A stretch of DNA of 7,891 nucleotides from Thermococcus paralvinellae (GCA_015662175.1 DQUR01000241.1:1-7891); one strand, 5' to 3'; counted from the first letter of the stretch, positions 1 to 5,604 are shown. Translations and numbers: made by a program. The notes: a model not told the origin generated them from the sequence alone.

Positions 1-2
1 CA

Positions 3-59
3 ATCTTGGCCATAATAACCTACATCCTGATGGTTATCACGATTCTGATAGTGAGGTAG
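3..59 (+). CDS. C-terminal end of a membrane protein (5' part outside window)
   Basis: The third + frame is open from the window edge for 18 codons to a TAG at 57-59. The peptide is almost wholly hydrophobic (ILAIITYILMVITILIVR) and ends with one arginine, as in a C-terminal transmembrane helix. The gene runs towards and ends about 20 bp before the remnant coding of the minus-strand unit, giving a normal convergent layout. The family cannot be named from 18 residues. The main doubt is that so short an open stretch can occur by chance; the strong hydrophobic run argues against that. Confidence 0.5.
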   Translation: MLAIITYILMVITILIVR

Positions 60-77
60 ATAAGAACCCCCAATGGC

Positions 78-207
78 TTAGAGTATCCCTTCTCCAAAGA
101 AGCTGTTCCTTACGTAGATAATGGCATTTTCTTCATCTATAAAACCCTGTTATTCCCAGTGAGTTTCCATTGAGCTTTACCACTTTTGGTTTGAAGAGTT
201 CATTGTT
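78..207 (-). pseudogene. Displaced C-terminal remnant of the small gene at 208..417
   Basis: After the TGA at 210-208 the same minus frame stays open for 24 codons and reads NNELFKPKVVKLNGNSLGIT before ending at about 135. The next frame then reads FIDEENAIIYVRNSFFGEGI up to a TAA at 80-78. Joining the two frames by dropping one T from the TTTT run near 141-144 gives one smooth peptide with alternating hydrophobic and charged residues, as in beta strands. I infer that the ancestral protein had about 112 residues and now carries one nonsense codon and one single-base frameshift. A sequencing error or chance openness remains possible for such short pieces. Confidence 0.5.
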
Positions 208-417
208 TCACTCAAAGACAGCGTGAACTTTAACTTCAAAGGAAACTGGAACACAAATAACCGAGGGCCTTAACTTCGTTTTTGAGCTTCTAACTTTCCT
301 CAGCAATCCCTTATGTCTCCCGCTTCCATGCTCAACATCGATAAGCTCCCCCTCATGGAGCTTTAGTTGGAGGTCTTCCTCGATGGAAATATAAATTTCA
401 CCAATCCCTATCCTCAT
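208..417 (-). CDS. Small unrecognised protein, 69 residues, probably truncated
   Basis: I chose the ATG at 417-415 because GGTGAT sits just before it and it lies 25 bp after the stop of the HD-domain gene. A longer version starting at 504 would run back into that gene. The predicted peptide begins MRIGIGEIYISIEEDLQLKL and appears to be mostly beta structure with a basic middle (GRHKGLLRKVRSSKTKLR). No catalytic motif or signal peptide is visible and I do not recognise the family. It is the third gene of a minus-strand unit after the OB-fold and HD genes. Its stop is followed by in-frame, sensible-looking coding (see 78..207), so the 69 residues are probably the front part of a longer ancestral protein. 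It could still be a functional short form. Confidence 0.5.
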   Translation of the reverse strand: MRIGIGEIYISIEEDLQLKLHEGELIDVEHGSGRHKGLLRKVRSSKTKLRPSVICVPVSFEVKVHAVFE

Positions 418-442
418 AAAATCACCAATCCCGAAGAGGTAA

Positions 443-991
443 TTAACTTTTCCTGAGCATTTCAACTTCGTCAATAAGTTCCCGGAAGTATTGGTAGAAT
501 TCACTTTTCTTTAAATACCCAAGAGCGGACCAAAATTCTTCCAGATTACTAAAGCCGGCCTTCTCATATTCATACGCCTGAAGGATCATCTCGAGTTTGT
601 CCGCGAACCTAACCAATCTCCCCTCCAGGCTACTTTCTTCTTCGTATTCTTCAAAGAGCTTGAAGTATTCCAAGCTTTTGTTTCCAACCTCAAGTAAAAG
701 CTCCATAACAGCTTTCTTCTCGGCCTTTTTTTTGTCTATATATCTTTGAGCCTCCAAGGGTAGATCAGTTATCTTCGATTCCCCCAGATCATGAAGAAGA
801 GCAATCTTTAAAGCTTTTTCGACATCAATCTCAACGCTCCTCTTCTTAAGTTCATCAGCAAGCAAAAGGGTTATGAATGCAACCCTAAAGCTGTGGTCTG
901 CAACGCTCTCTGGATTCGGGACTCCCCTAAGCAACCAGCCCATCCTTGGCAACCTTTTAAGATTCCCCACCTCAAGAAAAAGCCTAATCAT
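443..991 (-). CDS. HD-domain phosphohydrolase, YfbR/HDDC2-like (5'-deoxynucleotidase type)
   Basis: The 182-residue protein has the spaced metal-binding set of the HD superfamily: H33 in VADHSFR, H67-D68 in ALLHDLGE followed by E71, and D131 in RFADKLEM. The early MGWLLRGVPNPESVADHS segment and the total length match the YfbR/HDDC2/oxetanocin-A-like group. Characterised members remove phosphate from deoxynucleoside 5'-monophosphates in the cytosol using a divalent metal. The ATG at 991 follows a strong GGAGG site and lies 2 nt after the stop of the OB-fold gene, so the two are surely co-transcribed. The link to nucleotide turnover comes from the family; substrate preference cannot be read from the sequence. 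All key residues are present and there is no sign of damage. Confidence 0.9.
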   Translation of the reverse strand: MIRLFLEVGNLKRLPRMGWLLRGVPNPESVADHSFRVAFITLLLADELKKRSVEIDVEKALKIALLHDLGESKITDLPLEAQRYIDKKKAEKKAVMELLLEVGNKSLEYFKLFEEYEEESSLEGRLVRFADKLEMILQAYEYEKAGFSNLEEFWSALGYLKKSEFYQYFRELIDEVEMLRKS

Positions 992-993
992 AG

Positions 994-1308
994 CTACTCC
1001 TCCGAGATGTACAGTGCCTTTTCAGTCTCTATGGCTTTCGCTATTATGCCGTCACCAACGAATCTACCATAAACCCTAACCCGATCCCCTCTCCCAATAT
1101 GCGGTGTTCCTGAAAACTCGATTTTCAATCCATCTATCCGAAATATTGTCCTGTAGCTTGGGAGCTCCATGGGAAGGAACTCTATCGTGGGTTTGTCCTC
1201 TATAACTCCTTCAAGGACAACATTTTTGCCGCGAAATTTGTTATCCTTTAAATCATCAAGGAGAACAATGTAATAGTAATGATGGCCAAACTTTACCCTT
1301 TTTGGCAT
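994..1308 (-). CDS. Small OB-fold nucleic-acid-binding-type protein
   Basis: This is a 104-residue, beta-rich protein. The core has an OB-fold look: a first strand (KNVVLEGVIEDKP), a middle strand pair (YRTIFRIDGLKIEFSG), then GRGDRVRVYGRFVGDGIIAK with the typical turn before a closing strand. I chose the ATG at 1308 rather than the GTG at 1323 because the GGTGATC Shine-Dalgarno site lies between them. It is the first gene of the minus-strand unit, directly before the HD hydrolase (stop and next start 2 nt apart). OB folds usually bind single-stranded nucleic acid, tRNA or another protein; which applies here is not visible. The start lies 56 bp from the divergent GTPase gene. Confidence 0.7.
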   Translation of the reverse strand: MPKRVKFGHHYYYIVLLDDLKDNKFRGKNVVLEGVIEDKPTIEFLPMELPSYRTIFRIDGLKIEFSGTPHIGRGDRVRVYGRFVGDGIIAKAIETEKALYISEE

Positions 1309-1324
1309 CCCGATCACCTTCACA

Positions 1325-1332
1325 CTTATATT
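1325..1332 (+). promoter_or_regulatory. TATA box for the GTPase gene
   Basis: CTTATATT is centred about 26 bp before 1354-1355. A start there would give a leader of about 10 nt that still contains the GGTGGA ribosome site at 1355-1360. The element lies inside the 56-bp divergent gap, so it also abuts the start of the OB-fold gene. For the minus strand a weaker AATAATCATA around 1343-1352 is the better-placed candidate. Confidence 0.45.
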
Positions 1333-1364
1333 CCCTTCGGATGGTATGATTATTGGTGGAAGAG

Positions 1365-1931
1365 ATGATAAAGATTGCGATTATAGGGGCGGAAAATGTT
1401 GGCAAATCCACGCTCATGAATGTGCTCCTTGGAAAGAAGGTCTCTGAGACTGCTGAGATTCCGGGAACCACAAAGGGCATAATACGGAGGACATTTGGAA
1501 AGGTCAAGATTCCGAAAAGCATGAAGAATCCATTCGGAGGAGCTGATGAATTCGTTTTAATTGATACGGCGGGCCTTTTTGATCCACGGTATGAGTTTAG
1601 GGGTAAAGTCCTGAGCGAAGAAAAGTTCAAAGAGATTTTAAGGGAGATAACGTCGGCTGATATAATTATCCACATGATTGATGCCCAGTTTGGTCTGCAC
1701 AGGGGGATGGAAAAACTCCACCACCTGCTTAAATTTAGATATGAGAAGCCTATAATTGTTGTTATTAACAAGATAGACTTAATCCCCAGGGAGAAAGTTG
1801 AAAAACTAAGACAGATCGTGAAAAAGCGCTTGGAACAGGAGCCAATACTCCTGTCCTTAGTCACGTATGAGGGATTCAACGATCTGCTAAAGGCACTCGT
1901 GTATTATGCACAGTATGCAAAGAAAAGCTAA
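1365..1931 (+). CDS. Small Era/TrmE-like GTPase
   Basis: The 188-residue protein carries all GTP-binding motifs of the TRAFAC class: G1 GAENVGKST (8-16), a G2 region around PGTTKG (33-38), G3 DTAG (67-70), G4 NKID (135-138) and a weak G5 (SLV, 164-166). A leucine follows DTAG, so the usual catalytic glutamine is replaced by a hydrophobic residue, as in Era, Der and TrmE. It lacks the C-terminal KH domain of Era and the N-terminal folate domain of TrmE, and is essentially a bare G domain. Such single-domain archaeal GTPases have no agreed role; ribosome or RNA metabolism is a guess from relatives. The ATG at 1365 is preferred over upstream TTG/GTG codons because GGTGGA lies 4 nt before it. Its stop overlaps the stop of the convergent gene by 3 nt. 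Confidence 0.85.
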   Translation: MIKIAIIGAENVGKSTLMNVLLGKKVSETAEIPGTTKGIIRRTFGKVKIPKSMKNPFGGADEFVLIDTAGLFDPRYEFRGKVLSEEKFKEILREITSADIIIHMIDAQFGLHRGMEKLHHLLKFRYEKPIIVVINKIDLIPREKVEKLRQIVKKRLEQEPILLSLVTYEGFNDLLKALVYYAQYAKKS

Positions 1932-2155
1932 GTCCCCTTAAACTTTAAAAATTTGGCCAAAATCCTCAGCGAAATAATTTCATCTGGCAGAGCATATTCC
2001 TCCGCAAGCCCTTCAGCCAACTCCCTGGGGATACCGCTCTTAACCAATGCTTTCTTAAACCTTCGTCTGCTTCTCCGTATTGTTCGTTTAATCCCAGCCA
2101 GATTCCACAAAAACTTTGGGATCAAAAACAGGAGTCGAAAAAAGGAAAGGACCAT
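1928..2155 (-). CDS. Small basic protein with N-terminal hydrophobic helix
   Basis: This 75-residue protein has a hydrophobic first 20 residues (MVLSFFRLLFLIPKFLWNLA), which could be a membrane anchor or a membrane-lying helix. An arginine/lysine-rich stretch follows (KRTIRRSRRRFKKA, about 23-36), then a helical GIPRELAEGLAEEYALPDE segment. The ATG at 2155 shares its A with the TGA of the upstream gene, and AGGAG lies 5 nt before it, so translation is probably coupled. A GTG one codon earlier is the alternative start. It is the last gene of the operon headed by the winged-helix regulator and converges on the GTPase gene. I do not recognise the family, although the IPRELAEGLAEEY pattern feels familiar from small archaeal proteins. 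Confidence 0.7.
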   Translation of the reverse strand: MVLSFFRLLFLIPKFLWNLAGIKRTIRRSRRRFKKALVKSGIPRELAEGLAEEYALPDEIISLRILAKFLKFKGT

Positions 2156-2727
2156 CACAGCTCCTCCTCAAAGTCTTCACTCACCTTCCTCTTCCCAAGC
2201 TTTTTTAACTCTTCGAAGTCCTTCATTTTACCTATTTTTTCTTTCATAAATGCATCGATTAATGTCTTCACTATGTTCATGCTCTCCATATACTCCTTTG
2301 TAAGCTCAAAGGCCTTATCTGGATCCATTCCTGCCGCAACAAGCTCTTTGTAAAAGTTGGCAACATTTTTACCAAATTTTTCAGCTTTATCTGGGTCGTA
2401 TGCCTCGTTTATGAGTTCTTTGATTGGGCCGAATATTGAGTCCATTATCCTTGGCAGGCTTTCTGAAAGAACATCCATGACCTCCTTGAGTTCTTGGACG
2501 TCATCCTCATCCTTTCCATATGTCTTGAGCATGCTTTTGAGTATCTCAATTTTCTTTTCTATAGCCTCTAAGTCATCTTCGCTCTTTGCCTCTTTGAGCT
2601 GTTGTGTAAGCTCTCTTATTGTCTCTTCGATCAGTTTTTTTGTCCCACTCTCGCTATCCGCGGCCTTTTCCATAACCTCCAACATTTTCTTTTTCATTTC
2701 TTCAAACTTCCTTTCATCAAACTCCAT
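2155..2727 (-). CDS. Acidic, all-helical protein of unknown function
   Basis: This 190-residue protein is rich in E, K and D and nearly all helical. A probable coiled coil covers about 1-80 (for example KKIEILKSMLKTYGKDEDD). A less charged central part with ESLPRIMDSIFGPIKELINE (about 88-110) and a region around GMDPDKAFELTKEYMESM (about 133-150) look like a globular helical bundle. No enzyme motif, signal peptide or membrane segment is seen. The ATG at 2727 follows GAGGTGATT; a GTG at 2736 would sit inside that ribosome site and is less likely. It lies 20 bp after the regulator gene and overlaps the next gene by one base. The context suggests a partner or target of the regulator, but no function can be assigned. 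Confidence 0.75.
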   Translation of the reverse strand: MEFDERKFEEMKKKMLEVMEKAADSESGTKKLIEETIRELTQQLKEAKSEDDLEAIEKKIEILKSMLKTYGKDEDDVQELKEVMDVLSESLPRIMDSIFGPIKELINEAYDPDKAEKFGKNVANFYKELVAAGMDPDKAFELTKEYMESMNIVKTLIDAFMKEKIGKMKDFEELKKLGKRKVSEDFEEEL

Positions 2728-2747
2728 CTCAATCACCTCGATAATTA

Positions 2748-3191
2748 CTATTTCCGCTCAAACCTAATTGGGATTCCGATTAAATCAAACCACTTATTGA
2801 TCACTTCTTTTCTCAGCGTGTAGCACTTTCCTTTAGCACCACCAACTTCCTTGATGACATTGAGCTCCAAAAGAAGCTCAACTTTTTCCCTAACGGTATT
2901 TCTTGATCCTTTCCCACGTCTCGCTTTAAGCTCTCTTGCTATCTGACTTATGTTTGCTTTTTTGAGGTCAAATACTATCTTAACTATCTCCCTCGCAATT
3001 GGATCATGCTTGATTTCTGGAATTACAACATCAATGCTGAGCTCTCCATATTGAGCGTAAATGTTTATGAGTCTAAGATAGTTCTGGGCCAGTTGAGATA
3101 CAAGTTCAAAGCTCTTCATTAACTCGTTCATAGCTTTCCTTAATGTCCTAAGTTCCTCTGCAAGCTTCTTGACATCCCTGTCTTCTGACAT
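2748..3191 (-). CDS. Winged helix-turn-helix transcriptional regulator
   Basis: The 147-residue protein starts with a long charged helix (about 1-48), probably a dimerising coiled coil. A winged-helix domain then spans about 64-127: IAREIVKIVFDLKK (first helix), NISQIARELKARR (80-92), SRNTVREKVELLLELN as recognition helix (96-111), and the wing VIKEVGGAKGKCYTLR (112-127). The layout fits archaeal DNA-binding repressors; no ligand-binding or metal site is evident. The ATG at 3191 follows GGGAG by 5 nt, and the TTG further upstream lies inside the leader. It heads a three-gene minus-strand unit. A perfect palindrome between its TATA box and start suggests that it controls its own operon (inference). 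Confidence 0.8.
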   Translation of the reverse strand: MSEDRDVKKLAEELRTLRKAMNELMKSFELVSQLAQNYLRLINIYAQYGELSIDVVIPEIKHDPIAREIVKIVFDLKKANISQIARELKARRGKGSRNTVREKVELLLELNVIKEVGGAKGKCYTLRKEVINKWFDLIGIPIRFERK

Positions 3192-3204
3192 CGTTGCTCC
3201 CAAT

Positions 3205-3216
3205 AACCAATTGGTT
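3205..3216. promoter_or_regulatory. 12-bp palindrome, likely operator of the regulator operon
   Basis: AACCAATTGGTT is a perfect inverted repeat. It lies between the TATA box (3224..3231) and the predicted transcription start near 3201 of the winged-helix gene. A dimeric repressor bound here would block polymerase entry. A second, looser inverted repeat, TTTGAT-N8-ATCAAA (3236..3255), lies on the upstream side of the TATA box. Confidence 0.5.
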
Positions 3217-3223
3217 GCTCATT

Positions 3224-3231
3224 TCATATAG
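3224..3231 (-). promoter_or_regulatory. TATA box of the winged-helix regulator operon
   Basis: On the minus strand CTATATGA is preceded by an A/C-rich BRE-like stretch (AAAACAC). Its centre is about 26 bp before 3201, which would give a leader of about 10 nt carrying the GGGAG ribosome site. The position fits the usual archaeal spacing. Confidence 0.5.
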
Positions 3232-3257
3232 GTGTTTTGATTAAAAATGATCAAAGC

Positions 3258-3819
3258 TCAAAGGATCTCTATGTCTCCTTGAACGACCCAATATCTAAAG
3301 CTCTTGAGCTCAAAGTTAGGAAGAAGAGATTTTGTTATCCTGAGCTTTCCCCCAATTCTATTTCCACTTCATATGAGAGTACCCGATCAGCTATGCTTGA
3401 AAGTCATGCAAAAAACCTTGGGGACACTATTCGGGAGGTATATTTGCGTTGGATAGGAATGGTGTTACTGTACATTTCGGACATAGACACATAAGTTTCA
3501 AGGTCAAACTCATCAGAACGTCTCTTCATATTGCAGTCCATACTGGGACCCAAAGACATCGAGGATTATTGGGTTGTCCTCCTTCACCATTTACTCTGCA
3601 CTCATCCCGACAGTAAAGAATTGATTGAATATTCGTGATAACAGATGCCTATAATTAATCAATATCCCCAAATTCCCTTGAAAAGTTCTTAGTCCCAAAA
3701 TCCATTCAATAGATCCCTGTAAATCACTTTCACTAAGATATGAACACCAGCCCACCTTTAATTATCCCGCCACCAAGGGCTAGATCCAGCTCAGGAATTC
3801 CAGTTGAGATTACTTCCAT
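3258..3819 (-). pseudogene. Decayed KaiC/RecA-superfamily ATPase-like gene
   Basis: Reading the minus strand in pieces recovers one protein of about 187 residues. An ATG at 3819, preceded by AGGTGAAA, begins MEVISTGIPELDLALGGGII and continues KGGLVFIS to a TAG at 3735-3733. The next frame (3740-3516) gives ESDLQGSIEWILGL and then, past an in-frame TAA at 3593-3591, VKEDNPIILDVFGSQYGL. A further frame (3514-3347) gives DEFDLETYVSMSEMYSN, IVSPRFFA, a TGA at 3406-3404 and LSSIADRVLSYEVEIELG. The last frame (3353-3258) ends NFELKSFRYWVVQGDIEIL. The STGIPELDxxLGGGI start is typical of KaiC-like domains. The Walker A position has no GKT/GKS, so the ancestor may already have lacked a normal P-loop. 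At least three frameshifts and two nonsense codons (FFA-stop-LSS looks like TGG to TGA) rule out a functional product. Confidence 0.75.
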
Positions 3820-3915
3820 GTATTTCACCTAGAGTATAATATCATCATCCAGTCAATTCTATTATGTATCCCTTTCTCTTGGAGCTGTGCCATCTATTAA
3901 CAACTTAATATCGTC

Positions 3916-4218
3916 TCATCTTGATGCAACATTGATAAGATAATTTTTCACGTCTTTTAGTATCTCCCTATTCAGGGTGTTTCTATTCTGGAGATAATAC
4001 CTAAGAATTGCTATGTTCTCAAACGCATTCAATAGATTCTCGTCCCTTGAATTCAAAGCAAGCTGGCGAAGTATAAGATACATTTCTTCCACAGTGTCAA
4101 TCAAAAGTATTCTATCGGTAAAAAGATCATCGTTTTCAAGGAGTCTATCCACGAGTTTCAACACGAACTCAATTTTTTCCTTTTTCTCGGCTCCTGTGAG
4201 TTTGTTAAGGATTGACAT
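3916..4218 (-). CDS. Unrecognised 100-residue helical protein
   Basis: The protein is predicted all-helical: KKEKIEFVLKLVDRLLEN, DRILLIDTVEEMYLILRQLA, NLLNAFENIAILRYYLQNRN and a final ILKDVKNYLINVA. No motif, signal or membrane segment is visible, and I do not recognise the family. The ATG at 4218 overlaps the end of the helical-repeat gene by 14 nt and has GAGGGATGA ahead of it, which points to coupled translation. It lies between that gene and the KaiC-like pseudogene, in the same direction. After its TGA the frame stays open for another 17 codons (DDIKLLIDGTAPRERDT), so a slight C-terminal truncation is possible. Confidence 0.6.
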   Translation of the reverse strand: MSILNKLTGAEKKEKIEFVLKLVDRLLENDDLFTDRILLIDTVEEMYLILRQLALNSRDENLLNAFENIAILRYYLQNRNTLNREILKDVKNYLINVASR

Positions 4219-5422
4219 TGTTCATCCCTCGGGAAGTCTTTCTAAGCTCCTGATCAACAACTTTTACAAGGATTTCAGAGATTAGAAGGGATGAAAGATG
4301 AGAATCTTCTACATGCATTACCAGATCAATAGCATCCCCAATCTGATTGTTTTTGAGCAGATAATGTGCAATATCTCCGAGTGCCAGGGATTTAAGCCTC
4401 CTGTCCCTTAAACCGCTTGCTATGCGTGCAGCATCCATCATCTTCCCCAGCTTGAGATAGTACTGGACGGCCTTCACGAGAACATGTTCCGATTCGATAT
4501 TCTCAGAAATGTACTTGGCGATATCGATGTATTCCTCCCTTGGATTATCAATCAGATAGTTCATGATAACTTTACTTGCATTTTCTGCATCTTTTGGACT
4601 CAATGCCTGAAGGTATGGGAGGACAATTTCAGGACGTCTCTGGATCAATATTTCCATGATCTCCACAAGTTTTTGCTCTCTATTCTTTATAACTTTAAGA
4701 GCCGCTATTGAGTGATTAATGTCCCCATTTACGGCAAATATTACAGCCAAATCTTCCTTTATATCAATGTTAAACTGCCCAGAAACTTCAATCGCCGCAT
4801 TGAGCAGTCTATCCGCGTATTTTTTGTCGAGATTCCTGTGTTTGAGATAAAAGAGAACCTCTTTAACAGTTTGCTTAAGCCAGTATTTGTTTTTCAGTTC
4901 TCCAATCATCAAAATCGCTTTGTCATATTCACCAATTTTAAGATAGGCTTTTATAACCTCCGCTATTGCATACGACTTATACGGCTCCTTTGTTATGTGT
5001 TCAAGGATTAAATCAATCTTCTTCATTCTGTAAAGTACCTGTATTTTCTTCCCAACCAAGTTTTCCAGATGTTTCTTTAAGATCTCAACAAGAAGCTCGT
5101 TCTTTAGCTTTTCGTTAGAGACATAATTTGCATAGTAAAATGCCTCATCCACCTCATTAAGCTGAAGCATGTATGAAATAATCTCCTTAAACAGCTCATC
5201 CCGGACATTTTTAGGAAACTTTGTAGCATCCTTGGCAACCTGTCTAAATACTTTCTTAGAGGACTTCACATTTGCCTTTCCAAGATAAAATGCAATTGCC
5301 AAAAATGCTCTTAAAATCTCAACAGGGTTGTCTATCTCACCCACCGCGTCAAATGCCTTTTTGAATGATTTTTCATATAGAGGATTTTTAGCTTGGGCTA
5401 AATTTTGTCCCGATTCTTGCAT
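4205..5422 (-). CDS. Large helical-repeat (TPR/HEAT-like) protein with a displaced N-terminus
   Basis: The open frame gives 405 residues of repeated antiparallel helix pairs of about 30-35 residues, with the pattern A..I..Y.LK.G...DA..IA. Examples are SYAIAEVIKAYLKIGEYDKA, VKAVQYYLKLGKMMDAARIA and LGDIAHYLLKNNQIGDAIDL. Such solenoids usually serve protein-protein binding; no catalytic motif, signal peptide or membrane helix is seen. The ATG at 5422 has no ribosome site and an in-frame TGA lies 15 nt upstream. The real start is probably the ATG at 5489 in another frame (see 5388..5489). Restoring the frame by removing one base from the AAAATTT run at 5400-5406 would give about 428 residues. 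The 3' end overlaps the 100-residue gene. Whether the gene is functional depends on that one base. Confidence 0.75.
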   Translation of the reverse strand: MQESGQNLAQAKNPLYEKSFKKAFDAVGEIDNPVEILRAFLAIAFYLGKANVKSSKKVFRQVAKDATKFPKNVRDELFKEIISYMLQLNEVDEAFYYANYVSNEKLKNELLVEILKKHLENLVGKKIQVLYRMKKIDLILEHITKEPYKSYAIAEVIKAYLKIGEYDKAILMIGELKNKYWLKQTVKEVLFYLKHRNLDKKYADRLLNAAIEVSGQFNIDIKEDLAVIFAVNGDINHSIAALKVIKNREQKLVEIMEILIQRRPEIVLPYLQALSPKDAENASKVIMNYLIDNPREEYIDIAKYISENIESEHVLVKAVQYYLKLGKMMDAARIASGLRDRRLKSLALGDIAHYLLKNNQIGDAIDLVMHVEDSHLSSLLISEILVKVVDQELRKTSRGMNNVNP

Positions 5423-5489
5423 AGGTGACTGCCTTCAGATAAGGATTACGGATAATGTCACCGGTTGCAATAGCTTCCTCAATGAGCAT
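5388..5489 (-). pseudogene. Out-of-frame N-terminal fragment of the helical-repeat gene
   Basis: An ATG at 5489-5487, 3 nt after a strong AGGTGGTG site, opens a 33-codon frame reading MLIEEAIATGDIIRNPYLKA and then VTYARIGTKF before a TAA at 5390-5388. The peptide has the same helix-pair style as the 405-codon frame. It joins that frame at IGTK/LAQAKNPLYEK if one T or A is dropped from AAAATTT (5400-5406). The strand, the spacing to the TATA box at 5533..5540 and the ribosome site all mark this as the original start. Without the join, the 405-codon frame has no good initiation signal. Confidence 0.7.
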
Positions 5490-5532
5490 GAACACCACCT
5501 GATTTAATTTGCACTTGTTTGAACGTTAATCC

Positions 5533-5540
5533 TTATTAAT
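5533..5540 (-). promoter_or_regulatory. TATA box of the helical-repeat gene
   Basis: On the minus strand ATTAATAA is centred about 26 bp before 5510. A start there gives a leader of about 21 nt with the AGGTGGTG ribosome site (5493-5500) before the ATG at 5489. It shares the 115-bp divergent gap with the methyltransferase promoter. Confidence 0.45.
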
Positions 5541-5574
5541 TTTCGGTTGCAAAATCCTTGTTAAACAATAAATC

Positions 5575-5582
5575 TTTTTAAA
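5575..5582 (+). promoter_or_regulatory. TATA box of the methyltransferase gene, predicting a leaderless mRNA
   Basis: TTTTTAAA is centred at 5578-5579, so the expected transcription start, about 26 bp on, falls at or next to the ATG at 5605. No Shine-Dalgarno-like sequence occurs in the bases before that ATG. Both facts fit a leaderless transcript. Confidence 0.45.
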
Positions 5583-5604
5583 TGGTAGCCTCCAGCTTCA
5601 ATCC

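Noticed and set aside
208..504. A 98-codon version of the small gene starting at 504
   Set aside because: It would overlap the HD gene by about 60 nt; the ATG at 417 has a GGTGAT site and normal spacing.
1325..1332. TATA box of the OB-fold gene on the minus strand
   Set aside because: The distance to the ATG at 1308 would put the transcript start inside the gene; the spacing fits the GTPase gene instead.
1256..1879. A 207-codon minus-strand ORF across the GTPase gene
   Set aside because: It lies wholly antisense to a protein with all GTPase motifs and gives an unlikely serine- and isoleucine-rich product.
2357..2767. A 136-codon + strand ORF rich in serine and isoleucine
   Set aside because: It is antisense to the acidic helical gene; the Ser/Phe-rich composition is what the reverse of Glu/Lys codons gives.
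3237..3494. An 85-codon + strand ORF, and a further + strand open stretch to about 3640
   Set aside because: It starts at TTG without a ribosome site, and the opposite strand of the same bases encodes the readable KaiC-like pseudogene. The + strand peptides are its antisense shadow.
3785..3850. Possible box C/D guide RNA (ATGATGA and CTGA about 57 nt apart on the minus strand)
   Set aside because: No proper internal D' and C' boxes. The CTGA falls in the conserved PELD codons of the KaiC-like pseudogene, which explains it better.
5388..5437. Programmed -1 frameshift site at AAAATTTA
   Set aside because: The heptamer looks slippery, but joining the two frames needs a +1 shift, so a one-base insertion or sequence error is simpler.
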